Below are positions 8,746 to 17,589 of a stretch of DNA of 64,000 nucleotides, one piece after another. Source of the stretch: Centipeda noxia ATCC 43541 (GTDB lineage: Bacteria; Bacillota; Negativicutes; Selenomonadales; Selenomonadaceae); contig NZ_GG749280.1 of the NCBI RefSeq assembly GCF_000160555.1, forward strand, positions 49,840 through 113,839, read 5' to 3'. The translations under genes and the position numbers were made by a program. Below the pieces are notes generated by a model. That model worked only from the letters and a program-made list of their open reading frames with translations. It made no database searches and was not told the DNA's origin. Within the stretch, counting starts at the first letter, position 1, and each line of letters begins with the position of its first letter.

Positions 8746-10361
8746 TGACAGGAACACTTGCTCGCCTTCTTGCAATTGCTGCCCCGGCAAAGGCACTCCC
8801 TGCCCTCCTTGCGGGAGTGCTTGCGGCAGCATTCGGCATTGCGCTGATCGCTGCAGCAGCATGGATCATCGCGAGTGCGGCCCTGCAGCCGCCGCTCTCA
8901 GCACTTGCCCTTGCGATTACAATGGTGCGTGCCTGCGGCATTGGACGTGCCGTCTTCCGCTACCTCGACCGCCTTCTTTCCCATCGTCTTGCATTCTCCT
9001 GCTATGAGAAGCTGCAGCTGGCAACATACCGCCGCTCTGCCGCGGCGATTCCCCTGCGCGAGGGTAATGTCCGCGAGGGCGAGTTCCTGCACGATCTCCT
9101 AACCGGCTGCGAGGCTCTGCGCGATTTCTATCTGCGCGCCGTACCGCAGCCGTTGATCGCAGGTGCTTTGATGCTTGCGGCCTGCGCCGCGCTTCTCCCC
9201 CTTGCGCCCTTTGGCGCTGCTCTTATCCTTGTGCTCTATCTTCTCCATCTTTCCCTACCCCGTCTCCTCCAAGAAAAAGATCTGCGCATAGAGAGTGCAG
9301 CCTATCGGGGCAGCCTGCTCGATCAATTGGACGGACGTGCGGAACTCAGAGCCGCCGGCAGCATTTCCCATGCGATCCACTTTCTCGATCGGGCAGCGGC
9401 GGACTTTCAGCGGGAGCAGGCCGCCAGACGCCAACGGTGTGAAAGGCTCTTCACGTTGCTCGATATTCTGCGCGTAGCGGTCTGGATCGTGCTGATTGTT
9501 CTGCTGACACCTCTTGTCAGGGACGGTGCATTGACCGGCGTACAGTATGCCGTCTGGGTGCTCACCCTCGAAGCGCTGCTCAGCGAGTTCCGTCCGCTCC
9601 CTGCTGCAAGCATCAGTGCAGCGGAAGCAATGCAGGCGGCATCAAACATACTGCCGAAGGAGTTCAAGGCTGCCCCAGAAACAGCTTCGTCGCCTGCTGC
9701 AAAAGTACCGGAGGAAGGCGCACCTCTGATCGAAGCAAAGCAGGTTTCCTTCGGCTATCATACCTCCGTTCCCATTCTGGACAAACTCTCGTTCACGGTC
9801 CGCCGTGGTCAGCACACGGCGATCATTGGCGAGAGCGGTGCAGGCAAGACGACGCTCGCCGGTCTGCTTCTGCGTCTCTGGGAGCCGGACAGCGGTGAGA
9901 TTCGCTTCGGCGGCATCCCGCATACGAGTCTCACCCCTGTGGAAACGCGTGCCCTCTTCGGGGCAGCCCTTCAGGGAAGCTATCTCTTCAGCACGTCGAT
10001 CCGGGACAACTTCCTGCGTCTGCATGACGAGATAAGCGAGCAACAAATCTGGCAGGCCCTTGAAACGGCACAACTTGCCGATGTCGTGCGCGCCCTGCCT
10101 GCAGGACTCGACGAGCCGCTCGGCAAGAATGCTTCGCGTCTTTCGGGCGGCCAGCGCAGCCGACTCCTCACAGCGCTTGCCCTCGCCTCCGGCGCACCGA
10201 TACTGCTCCTCGACGAGCCGACGGCAGGCCTCGATGCTGCGCGCGGTGCACGCCTGATCGAACGTGTTCTTGCTGCGCTCGACGCGCGCGGTGCGACACT
10301 CATCGTCATCACGCACGATCTCCCCCTTTTAGACCGCATGAAACAGGTGATAGAACTATGA
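8745..10361 (+). CDS. cydC: CydC-type ABC exporter half (membrane plus ATPase)
   Basis: A 538-residue fused membrane/ATPase protein. The membrane domain (residues about 1-300) includes the VRACGIGRAVFRYLDRLLSH segment typical of CydC. The ATPase has Walker A GESGAGKTT, signature LSGGQRSRLL, and Walker B ILLLDEPTAGLD, all canonical, in contrast to the weaker signature of its partner. The ATG at 8745 shares its first base with the cydD stop (TGATG) and follows AGGAGG by 9 bases, so expression is coupled. CydDC exports reductant to the exocytoplasmic side for bd oxidase haem assembly. The next gene overlaps its stop by four bases. Confidence 0.9.
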   Translation: MTGTLARLLAIAAPAKALPALLAGVLAAAFGIALIAAAAWIIASAALQPPLSALALAITMVRACGIGRAVFRYLDRLLSHRLAFSCYEKLQLATYRRSAAAIPLREGNVREGEFLHDLLTGCEALRDFYLRAVPQPLIAGALMLAACAALLPLAPFGAALILVLYLLHLSLPRLLQEKDLRIESAAYRGSLLDQLDGRAELRAAGSISHAIHFLDRAAADFQREQAARRQRCERLFTLLDILRVAVWIVLIVLLTPLVRDGALTGVQYAVWVLTLEALLSEFRPLPAASISAAEAMQAASNILPKEFKAAPETASSPAAKVPEEGAPLIEAKQVSFGYHTSVPILDKLSFTVRRGQHTAIIGESGAGKTTLAGLLLRLWEPDSGEIRFGGIPHTSLTPVETRALFGAALQGSYLFSTSIRDNFLRLHDEISEQQIWQALETAQLADVVRALPAGLDEPLGKNASRLSGGQRSRLLTALALASGAPILLLDEPTAGLDAARGARLIERVLAALDARGATLIVITHDLPLLDRMKQVIEL

Positions 10362-11074
10362 CGCAGGAACAATTTCACGAACGAATCCATGTTGTTCTGG
10401 ACCGCCTCGGCGCAGCAGCACCGCCCCATGAGCTTTTTGCGGGCGGTGCAGAGGACTGGCATGCCCGCGCACGGCTCGCACATTTCCTCGCACAGATGCC
10501 GGAGCATCGGGCAGAGGCGATGGAGCTCTTTCAGAGCATCATAGACACCGATCCGAACGAGGAGCTGGCGCAGGATGTAGAGGAAAAAGTCTACGCTCTT
10601 CAAGGACTGAGTGCATTGGAAGCCCGTGAAAAGGAAACGCAGGCAGCAGCGCTCGATCATATCAATATGGCAATCGAATGCGCGGAGGCCACAGATTTTC
10701 TCTACAAATATATTCTGCGCGGCGAACTCTGGGCAGACCGCTGGAACCTCATGCACAAGCTTGGCATGACCGAGGAAGCAGAGGCAGAGGCGGATGAACG
10801 CATTGCCGTCTTTGACGGTCTTGAAGATACGGTTCCGCACAACAGCTATCTCTACTACGGCTACCGGTTCAAGGCCCATCTCGCTGCGGAACGCGGCGTC
10901 GTACTCATCGCAAAGGACTACATGCACATGGCGCTCCACGCCATGGAGATTCCCCCCGCATATGAACAGGGCCTTGCCGATGCCTTTGCGGCATCGCACG
11001 AAAATGCCTCTTGGATCCTGTGCGAAATTGACCGCGCCACGCCGAATCCCGAGCAGCTGCATTGGGATATATAA
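10358..11074 (+). CDS. Uncharacterised helical-repeat (TPR-like) protein coupled to cydC
   Basis: A soluble, acidic 238-residue protein with no signal peptide or membrane span. The sequence is alpha-helical and alanine-rich with repeated A-x-L-F and A-x-A-x-A patterns, suggesting TPR-like hairpins (for example EAMELFQSIIDTDPNEELA and a later AEAEADERIAVFDGLED). I do not recognise the family. The ATG overlaps the cydC stop (ATGA) and follows AGGTGA, so it is made with the oxidase and its exporter. A role as an assembly or docking factor for cytochrome bd is an inference from position only. A strong bidirectional terminator closes the operon after it. Confidence 0.7.
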   Translation: MTQEQFHERIHVVLDRLGAAAPPHELFAGGAEDWHARARLAHFLAQMPEHRAEAMELFQSIIDTDPNEELAQDVEEKVYALQGLSALEAREKETQAAALDHINMAIECAEATDFLYKYILRGELWADRWNLMHKLGMTEEAEAEADERIAVFDGLEDTVPHNSYLYYGYRFKAHLAAERGVVLIAKDYMHMALHAMEIPPAYEQGLADAFAASHENASWILCEIDRATPNPEQLHWDI

Positions 11075-11101
11075 AATATTTCTTTTCGTATGATCGCGCA
11101 C

Positions 11102-11152
11102 AAAACGGGTCAGCCGTACCCAAAATTTGGTTCGTACGGCTGACCCGTTTTT
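11102..11152. terminator. Bidirectional terminator between the cyd operon and the PDZ-like gene
   Basis: An 18-base perfect stem (AAAACGGGTCAGCCGTAC and its complement) with a loop of 14 bases. T runs flank it on both strands, serving the convergent genes ending at 11074 and 11172. Confidence 0.92.
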
Positions 11153-11171
11153 GTTGTCTATCTCTCTGCGT

Positions 11172-12524
11172 TCAGGGTGTTTTGCGATAACTTTCGTCCA
11201 TCAAGCCAAAGAGCGCAGGATAGTTTCCCTGCGTAATAAGAGAGAAACCCGGAGCATCGATCTCTTTTCCCTCGAAGGATGCAGATTTTCCTTCCTGCTC
11301 CATGCGTTCGGCAGTCATATTGGGCGCATGAATCTTGGGCATCACTGAGATATCGTGTTCCGTCCCATTCGCCCGCCTAATGTGGAAGACAGTGTTTCCC
11401 TGTTTCTGCAGGAGCAGAAGGCGCAGTTCGTTTGGCTTGTACCAAGCAACAGATGCACCGTCAATGTGCAGGATCTCATCTCCCTCTGAAAAGGCAGCAT
11501 CGCTTGATGTTTTGATAAAGAAATGATTCCCCTCATCTTTCTTATACAAATAACTGATCTCGAAGGGAAACACTGCATACGGGCTCATTTCGCGATACAG
11601 ATCGTTCAGGAAGCCATCCCATTGATCCGCAAGACTTCGCCATATTCCGGTCGAAGTGACGACAAATCCTTCCGGTGTCATCATGCCGACTGTATAATAT
11701 GATTTTGCAAATGACAGATATCCTTGCTGATCCTTCATCATCGCAAGAAGAGTCCCGCCATGATATGGAATCGTTTCAAACGTGACCAGAGGCCATTGGT
11801 CGCCGATACTGTCCCCTATAACGCTGACGATGTGTTCGTTCGTATTCGGAAAGAAGTGAAAGCCCCTCCACTCCGACTTCATTTCTTTGTCTTTCTTGAG
11901 TTCCTCCAAATGCCCATAGATTCGACCTTGAACCACCTCAGGCGAAACATCAGGGAGGAATACACGCGGTCTGGAATCCTCCTGTACAGAATCATCTGCA
12001 TTCTGTGCACGTATATTGCCTTCCCGGAGATACTGCGACGGATCTGCGGCAGCGAGCTTCTGCATCGCCTCTGCCGTTTTTAGCTTTCCCTTTTTCTCCC
12101 ATAGAATTTTGTCCCCATCGACAAGCTGGAACGAAAATTCCGCAGCTTTTCCCATTCGCGCAATATCCTCTGCCGATAGACGGTACCATCCGGAGAACCA
12201 CTTGCTGTCATGCATATCGGCTTCGGAGCCGACCGGCTCCAGTGCGATCGGCTGACCATCGGCATAGGCACGCGCATGGACCGCATTTGCTTTTTTGAAC
12301 GAACTCTTTTCTGCGTCAAATCGGATGTAGTACACAGGTGCCGCTCCATCGGGCGCAAATGCTTTCAGCACGGGAAGATCCGGTCCTGCGACAAAGCCGA
12401 TACTGCCGTCGGGTGCACGATGTGCGAGCACCGCGTTCTTATACGGGAACTCTCCGGATGCCTCTGCACAGCTCCCCATAAAAAGAAGTCCGCACAGGAG
12501 AATGCCTGCGATTCTGATCCCCAT
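11172..12524 (-). CDS. Secreted protein with a C-terminal PDZ-like domain, function unknown
   Basis: A 450-residue protein starting with a clear signal sequence (MGIRIAGILLCGLLFMGSC, then AEASG). The Cys at 19 could make it a lipoprotein, but the lipobox is poor, so signal peptidase I cleavage after AEA is as likely. The middle is an unrecognised beta-rich region. Around residues 330-390 the segment FSEGDEILHIDG followed by a VFHIRR strand looks like a PDZ domain. No protease catalytic motif is visible. The ATG follows AAAGGCGG, and TTGTAT-N17-TATGAT provides a promoter. It stands alone between a terminator and the divergent U32 gene. It may bind peptides or partners at the cell surface, but this is inferred from the domain alone. 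Confidence 0.7.
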   Translation of the reverse strand: MGIRIAGILLCGLLFMGSCAEASGEFPYKNAVLAHRAPDGSIGFVAGPDLPVLKAFAPDGAAPVYYIRFDAEKSSFKKANAVHARAYADGQPIALEPVGSEADMHDSKWFSGWYRLSAEDIARMGKAAEFSFQLVDGDKILWEKKGKLKTAEAMQKLAAADPSQYLREGNIRAQNADDSVQEDSRPRVFLPDVSPEVVQGRIYGHLEELKKDKEMKSEWRGFHFFPNTNEHIVSVIGDSIGDQWPLVTFETIPYHGGTLLAMMKDQQGYLSFAKSYYTVGMMTPEGFVVTSTGIWRSLADQWDGFLNDLYREMSPYAVFPFEISYLYKKDEGNHFFIKTSSDAAFSEGDEILHIDGASVAWYKPNELRLLLLQKQGNTVFHIRRANGTEHDISVMPKIHAPNMTAERMEQEGKSASFEGKEIDAPGFSLITQGNYPALFGLMDESYRKTP

Positions 12525-12572
12525 TAAAGTATCCGCCTTTCTGAATGGAACAGCAAGAATAAATTCTCTCTC

Positions 12573-12601
12573 ATCATACCTGCAGACGTTCTTAAATACA
12601 A
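12573..12601 (-). promoter_or_regulatory. Promoter of the secreted PDZ-like gene
   Basis: On the minus strand TTGTAT (12596-12601), 17 bases, TATGAT (12573-12578), ending about 49 bases before the start codon. Confidence 0.55.
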
Positions 12602-12691
12602 GCCCTGCTGTCGGAAAATATCGCCGTGCGCTTCAAAATAAAACGGCAGAGACTCTTTTATGACGAACCTCAATTCTCTCAGCCGCGTCAT

Positions 12692-12720
12692 TTGAAAGAA
12701 TCCCTTTTTCCTGCTATAAT
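12692..12720 (+). promoter_or_regulatory. Promoter of the U32 gene cluster
   Basis: TTGAAA (12692-12697), 17 bases, perfect TATAAT (12715-12720). GAGGAGG at 12732-12738 follows almost at once and would serve a TTG at 12747, in frame with the ATG at 12792. Confidence 0.65.
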
Positions 12721-12791
12721 CGTAGCTGACAGAGGAGGATCGTCGTTTGCATCAGCAGCAGATTCTCCGACCCAAAGGAGTTATTTTCAGA

Positions 12792-14738
12792 ATGCTGTTA
12801 CACCGTAAATCCGTCGAACTGCTTGCACCTGCCGGCACATGGGACGCCATGACCGCAGGCATTGCAGCCGGTGCGGATGCCGTCTACCTCGGCGGCAAAC
12901 ATTTCAATATGCGTCTGCATGAAGGCGACTTCAATTTCAATGACGAACTCCTCAAAGAGGCTGTTGATTATGCGCACGCGCGCAACGTCGAACTCTATGT
13001 CACGCTCAACAACCTCATCAGCAATGAGGAACTGCCGGCACTGCGGGACTACCTTTCGTATCTCAACGAGATTCGCCCGGATGCAATTCTCGTGCAGGAC
13101 TTCGCCGTGCTCGAGCTTGTCCACGAGATGGGCATTACCGTCCCCCTGCATACCTCCGTCATGATGAACACGCACAATGAGCACGCCATCGAAAAGCTCA
13201 AGGAGTACGGCATCACGCGCATTGTTGTCGGCCGGGAGATGACCCTCTCCGAGCTCGCCCTCTTCCGTGCGCGCACGGGCATCGAGGTCGAGTACTTCAT
13301 GCACGGCGATATGTGCATCTCGGAGAGCGGTCAGTGCATTCACTCGGGCGTACTCTTCGGACAGAGCGGCAACCGCGGGCGCTGCATGAAGATCTGCCGC
13401 TGGCCGTTTGCACTCATCAATGAGGAGACGGGCGCCGTGCTCGACGAGGACAGCCCCGGTCCGTACAAGCTTGCGCTGAAGGACATGTGTATGTACCGCT
13501 CCATTCCGGAGCTGATTCAGGCGGGCGTCTACTCGTTCAAGATCGAGGGGCGCATGCGCTCGCCCGAGTTCATCGGGCGTCTTGTCTCTACCTACCGCAG
13601 GGCAATCGACGCCTACATCGCAGACCCGAACGGCTATGCGACGGATGAGGACGGCTGGCGCACGCTCTATGACAATCGCGTACGCGACTACACGACAACG
13701 TTTGCATTCGGGCAGCCCACGGCGGTCGACATCGGCATGACGGGCGAGCGTGAACCACGCTTCTTCAGCCAGGCCGTCGAGGAAGCGGGCTTTGCCGACG
13801 AGGTTCTGCGCGCGGAGCGTCCGATTGAGAAGGAAAACGCCCCCAGCCGCCATCTGAGTGTGCGCGTCGGCACGGTCGAAGCGGCGCGTGCAGCAATCGA
13901 TGCTGGTGCCGATACGATCTATGCAGGCGGCGAGGCTTTTCGTCCCAACCGTCCGTGGAAGCGCGCAGATTATGAGGACATCATCCGCTATGCAGCGGGT
14001 CGGACACGCATTGTCATCAATACGCCGCGCACGACCATGCGGCGCGCGTGCGGCGAACTGGAGCAGTTCTTTACGGAGTTGGAGAGCCTCGGAGCAGACG
14101 GCATCATGGTCGGAAACCTCGGTGCCCTGAAGCTTGCCCGTACGTGCACGAAGCTGCCCGTACAGGCCGATCACTCCTTCAACATCTTCAACCATCTCGC
14201 CGTGACCTTTCTGCGGGAAAACGGGCTCACGATGGCGGCTGCCTCCTACGAGCTTTCGTTTCAACAGCTGCGAGAAATTGTCGAAAATGCGGTACTGCCG
14301 ATCGAGGCAGTCATCCACGGCTCCTACGAATCCATGATCTGCGACTACAACTTCCCCGCAATGTCGCTGCCGAATTATAGCGATCTCTCCGCGCCGGAGC
14401 TGCTCGATATACACTATGCATTCCGCGACGAGGCCGACGGGGTGCATCCGATCCGCATTGACCAGTACGGGCGCAATCACATCTACTTTGCGAAGGATCT
14501 CTGCCTCTATCCCTATCTTGAAAAATTCAACGGACTCGGTTCCTATCGCATTGAGGCACAGGATTATACCGCAGAGCAGACGGCAGAGATCGTCCGCATC
14601 TACCGTGCCGCGCTCGACCGCCTTGCAGCCGGCGGAGACGGATATCGGGCGGCGGATTTCGATCATCTCACAGAGGTATCTCCGCGTCCGCTCGGCATCG
14701 GCACCTACCGTTTCCGCCAGAGCCGTAATTCCATCTGA
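12792..14738 (+). CDS. U32 family protein, tandem two-domain (RlhA/YhbU-related)
   Basis: A 648-residue protein of the U32 peptidase superfamily. The N-terminal TIM-barrel-like half begins VELLAPAGTWDAM and carries the U32 cysteine signature (HGDMCISESGQC, then NRGRCMKICRWP). The second half from about residue 355 repeats the fold more loosely (VGTVEAARAAIDAGADTIYAGG). Characterised relatives act in RNA hydroxylation with an iron-sulfur cluster (RlhA on 23S rRNA; TrhP on tRNA) rather than as proteases, so an RNA-modifying role is likelier than proteolysis. The start is ambiguous: ATG 12792 matches the family N terminus and follows AAAGGAG by 11 bases, while TTG 12747 has GAGGAGG 8 bases upstream and would add 15 residues. 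The aminotransferase begins 18 bases after the stop. Confidence 0.85.
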   Translation: MLLHRKSVELLAPAGTWDAMTAGIAAGADAVYLGGKHFNMRLHEGDFNFNDELLKEAVDYAHARNVELYVTLNNLISNEELPALRDYLSYLNEIRPDAILVQDFAVLELVHEMGITVPLHTSVMMNTHNEHAIEKLKEYGITRIVVGREMTLSELALFRARTGIEVEYFMHGDMCISESGQCIHSGVLFGQSGNRGRCMKICRWPFALINEETGAVLDEDSPGPYKLALKDMCMYRSIPELIQAGVYSFKIEGRMRSPEFIGRLVSTYRRAIDAYIADPNGYATDEDGWRTLYDNRVRDYTTTFAFGQPTAVDIGMTGEREPRFFSQAVEEAGFADEVLRAERPIEKENAPSRHLSVRVGTVEAARAAIDAGADTIYAGGEAFRPNRPWKRADYEDIIRYAAGRTRIVINTPRTTMRRACGELEQFFTELESLGADGIMVGNLGALKLARTCTKLPVQADHSFNIFNHLAVTFLRENGLTMAAASYELSFQQLREIVENAVLPIEAVIHGSYESMICDYNFPAMSLPNYSDLSAPELLDIHYAFRDEADGVHPIRIDQYGRNHIYFAKDLCLYPYLEKFNGLGSYRIEAQDYTAEQTAEIVRIYRAALDRLAAGGDGYRAADFDHLTEVSPRPLGIGTYRFRQSRNSI

Positions 14739-14756
14739 GTCAGAAAGCATAATTTT

Positions 14757-16070
14757 ATGGAAACACCTTCTGCAAACGCACCGTCATACATCGGCGCTGC
14801 CGCCATCCTGGAGAAAAAGAAGAAATACATCATGCCCTGTCTCGGGCATTTTTACAGCGAGCCGCGCCAGATCGTGCGCGGGGAGATGCAGTATCTCTAC
14901 GACAGCGAGGGACGGCAGTATCTCGACTGCTTCGCCGGTGTCTCCGTCATCAACTGCGGCCACTGCAATCCGGAGATCAACGCCGCCGTCACAGAGCAGC
15001 TGAATACCCTCCAGCATGTCTGCAACATCTACCTCACGGAGAATTTTGTCAACCTCGCGGAACAGCTGGCGCGCATCACGCCCGGGCACCTGCAGAAGAG
15101 TTTTTTCTGCTCCACGGGCACAGAGGCGAACGAAGGAGCCGCACTCCTCGCTCAGATTGCGACGGGCAGCAGTGAGTTCATTGCGCTGCGCGGCGGACTG
15201 CACGGCAGAACCAAGCTCACAATGAGCCTCACGGGCATCTCCATGTGGCGGACGGACCCGAATCCCGTCGGCGGCATCCACTTCGTCAAGAATCCCTACT
15301 GCTACCGCTGCCCGCATCAGCACTCCCCCGAGGAGTGCGGAATTGACTGCACGTATGAGCTTGAGGAGACGATCAAAAGCGCGACTGCGGGACGCCCGGC
15401 GGCATTCATCGCCGAAACGATTCAGGGCAACGCCGGCATCATCGTCCCGCCGAAGAACTATTTCAAGCGCGTCAAGGAAATCCTCGACCACTACGGTGTT
15501 CTCTTCATCGCGGACGAGGTGCAGACGGGCTTTGCCCGCACGGGCAGGATGTTCGCCATCGAGCATTTCGGCGTTGCGCCCGACATCATGACGATGGCAA
15601 AGGCGCTCGGCAACGGCGCACCGATCAGTGCATTCATCGCCACGCCCGAGATTGCCGACACCTACACGAAACCCGGTGCCTCGACACTCGGCGGCAATCC
15701 GGTCTCCACGACGGCGGGACTCGAGGTCATCCGTTACATCGAGGAGCATGATCTGATCGGAAATGCCGACCGGCGCGGTGCACAGCTGCGTGCAGGACTG
15801 GAGGAGATTCAGCAGCGTCATCCCATCATCGGTGATATCCGAGGCCTCGGCCTCATGGTCGGCGCCGAGTTTGTCCATGCGGACAAGTCTCCCGCCGCCG
15901 CCGAGCTTGACATCGTGATCGAAGAACTCAAGAACCGCGGCTTCATCGTCGGCAAGAACGGCATCAGCCGCAATGTTATGGCATTCCAGCCGCCTCTTGT
16001 TGTCACGGAGGAGAACATCAGCGACGTGCTGAATGCCCTCGAACTCGTCCTCACAGAGAAAGGATTCTAA
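14757..16070 (+). CDS. Class III PLP-dependent aminotransferase (alanine-glyoxylate/ornithine type)
   Basis: A 437-residue fold type I aminotransferase. Visible landmarks are LDCFAGVSVINCGH, the phosphate-binding STGTEANEGA, the aspartate that holds the pyridine nitrogen in LFIADEVQTGFARTG, and the Schiff-base lysine in MTMAKALGNGAPISA. Overall character is that of the AGXT2/4-aminobutyrate aminotransferase subgroup, cytoplasmic. The amino donor and acceptor cannot be assigned from sequence alone. A CxxC-like cluster (NPYCYRCPHQHSPEECGIDC) in the middle is unusual for the family and may bind metal. The Shine-Dalgarno before ATG 14757 is weak. The gene sits 18 bases after the U32 gene and 10 bases before a phosphoribosyltransferase, probably one transcript. 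Confidence 0.85.
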   Translation: METPSANAPSYIGAAAILEKKKKYIMPCLGHFYSEPRQIVRGEMQYLYDSEGRQYLDCFAGVSVINCGHCNPEINAAVTEQLNTLQHVCNIYLTENFVNLAEQLARITPGHLQKSFFCSTGTEANEGAALLAQIATGSSEFIALRGGLHGRTKLTMSLTGISMWRTDPNPVGGIHFVKNPYCYRCPHQHSPEECGIDCTYELEETIKSATAGRPAAFIAETIQGNAGIIVPPKNYFKRVKEILDHYGVLFIADEVQTGFARTGRMFAIEHFGVAPDIMTMAKALGNGAPISAFIATPEIADTYTKPGASTLGGNPVSTTAGLEVIRYIEEHDLIGNADRRGAQLRAGLEEIQQRHPIIGDIRGLGLMVGAEFVHADKSPAAAELDIVIEELKNRGFIVGKNGISRNVMAFQPPLVVTEENISDVLNALELVLTEKGF

Positions 16071-16080
16071 AAGGTGCACT

Positions 16081-16632
16081 ATGGCAAAACGATTCTATGA
16101 TCTCACCGTCGCGGGATGCACGCGCAGACTCACAATCCTCAACCTCAACGAGAACCTCGCGATTGCCGGCTTCATCATGCTCGGCGATGTCGAACTCTGT
16201 GAAAACTGCGCGCGGGCACTCGCAAAAAAAATCCCTGCGGATACGGAGATCATCATGACTGCCGAAACCAAGGGCATTCCCCTTGCCGCCGAGCTCTCAC
16301 GCCAGCTTGGCATCCACTACTATGTTACTGCACGCAAATCCGTCAAGGCATATATGGAGGACCCCATCTGGGTCGAGGACGAGTCCATCACAACCATGGG
16401 CAAACAGCGCCTCTATCTCATGAACAGTGACATTGAGCGCATTGAGGGCCGCAAGGTCCTGCTCCTCGACGATGTCATCAGCACGGGCGGCTCCATGACC
16501 GCACTCGCCCATCTCGCGGAGAAGGCAGGTGCCCACGTCATCGGACAGGCTGCCGTCCTCGCTGAAGGCGACGCCGCAAAGCGGACGGACATCATTTTCC
16601 TCGAGGCCCTTCCGCTCTTTGAAGCAGAGTAG
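16081..16632 (+). CDS. Type I phosphoribosyltransferase (adenine phosphoribosyltransferase-like)
   Basis: A 183-residue cytoplasmic PRTase. The PRPP-binding loop is VLLLDDVISTGGSM at about residues 126-139, the classical 13-residue motif. ETKGIPLAAELSRQLG matches the region contacting pyrophosphate in APRT-type enzymes. The likely reaction is transfer of a ribose 5-phosphate from PRPP to a purine base. Length fits APRT/XPRT, but the exact base is not certain. The ATG at 16081 follows AAAAGGTG. The gene is in the U32-aminotransferase cluster, with lgt 32 bases downstream. Confidence 0.8.
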   Translation: MAKRFYDLTVAGCTRRLTILNLNENLAIAGFIMLGDVELCENCARALAKKIPADTEIIMTAETKGIPLAAELSRQLGIHYYVTARKSVKAYMEDPIWVEDESITTMGKQRLYLMNSDIERIEGRKVLLLDDVISTGGSMTALAHLAEKAGAHVIGQAAVLAEGDAAKRTDIIFLEALPLFEAE

Positions 16633-16664
16633 ATTATTCGTCTTTCCTAGAGAGGCAGGCTTCC

Positions 16665-17504
16665 TTGCATCAGTATCTCTTCTACATCGGGGACTTCCCC
16701 ATCCGCTCCTATGGTATTGTCATCTCTCTCTCCATCCTGCTCGCGACAGGTGTCGGTTATTTCCTCGCAAAGGCGGACGGACGCGGCTATGAGAAATACA
16801 TCCCCGACCTTGGCATCTACTGCGGCATCGCAGGACTCCTCGGTGCGCGTCTCTGGGATGTGTTCTTCTTTGACTGGGACTACTACCAGCACCATCTGAC
16901 CGAGATTCTGAACGTCTGGCAGGGCGGCATGGCGATCCAGGGCGGTGTTTTCCTCGGCGTACTGGTCGGCATTCTGTACAGCAGAAAGCACAAGCTCGAC
17001 ACCGTTCACTTCCTCGACATTGCTGCGCCCGCGATTGTCCTCGGACAGGCGCTCGGCCGCTGCGCGAACCTTCTCAACGGCGATGCATTCGGTGCACCGA
17101 CCGGCAGCAGCTTCGGCATTCTCTATCCGGAGAGCACCCTCGCCCACCACACCTACGGTGCACAGCCGCTCTGGCCGGCAGAGGTCTGGGAGGGGCAGCT
17201 GGATATTGTCATCTTCGCGCTCCTCCTCATCTTCCGTGCACGCGGGCATGCGCGCGGTCAATGCTTCGCTCTCTACGTCATGCTGTACAGCCTCGTGCGC
17301 TTTGCCCTCGAGTATCTGCGCGGCGACTACACAGAGAAATATCTTGGTCTCTTTACAAGTGCCCAGATGACCAGCCTTGGCTTTGGCCTTACTGCACTCG
17401 CCGTCTTCCTCTGGCTCGGACTGCGGGCCGTTCCTGCGCCCGTGAAGGACAACATGCCTCCGCAGGGAGACGATCGGCGCAAAAAGGGAAGACGCGGAAC
17501 ATAA
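16665..17504 (+). CDS. lgt: Prolipoprotein diacylglyceryl transferase (divergent Lgt)
   Basis: A 279-residue polytopic membrane protein with about seven spans. It matches Lgt throughout: FPIRSYGI near the start, GARLWDVFFF, WQGGMAIQGG, GQALGRCANLLNGDAFG, and RFALEYLRGD near the end. Lgt adds diacylglycerol to the lipobox cysteine of prelipoproteins, the first step of lipoprotein maturation. Two departures matter: the HGG motif holding the histidine essential in the E. coli enzyme reads QGG, and GRxGNxxNGExxG reads GRCANLLNGDAFG. The start is TTG 16665 behind AGAGAGGCAGG. Its terminator is at 17553-17589. This may be the housekeeping Lgt of a divergent lineage or a paralogue. Confidence 0.82.
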   Translation: MHQYLFYIGDFPIRSYGIVISLSILLATGVGYFLAKADGRGYEKYIPDLGIYCGIAGLLGARLWDVFFFDWDYYQHHLTEILNVWQGGMAIQGGVFLGVLVGILYSRKHKLDTVHFLDIAAPAIVLGQALGRCANLLNGDAFGAPTGSSFGILYPESTLAHHTYGAQPLWPAEVWEGQLDIVIFALLLIFRARGHARGQCFALYVMLYSLVRFALEYLRGDYTEKYLGLFTSAQMTSLGFGLTALAVFLWLGLRAVPAPVKDNMPPQGDDRRKKGRRGT

Positions 17505-17552
17505 CAGCTCAAACTATCGCCCCCAAGGACACAGTGCAAATGATCAATGTAT

Positions 17553-17589
17553 AATAAAAATCCACCCGCTATACGGGTGGATTTTTATT
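17553..17589. terminator. Bidirectional terminator between lgt and the Opp-type operon
   Basis: AATAAAAATCCACCCG (17553-17568) pairs perfectly with CGGGTGGATTTTTATT (17574-17589) around a 5-base loop, with T runs on both strands. It overlaps the last stop codon of the minus-strand operon. Confidence 0.92.
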
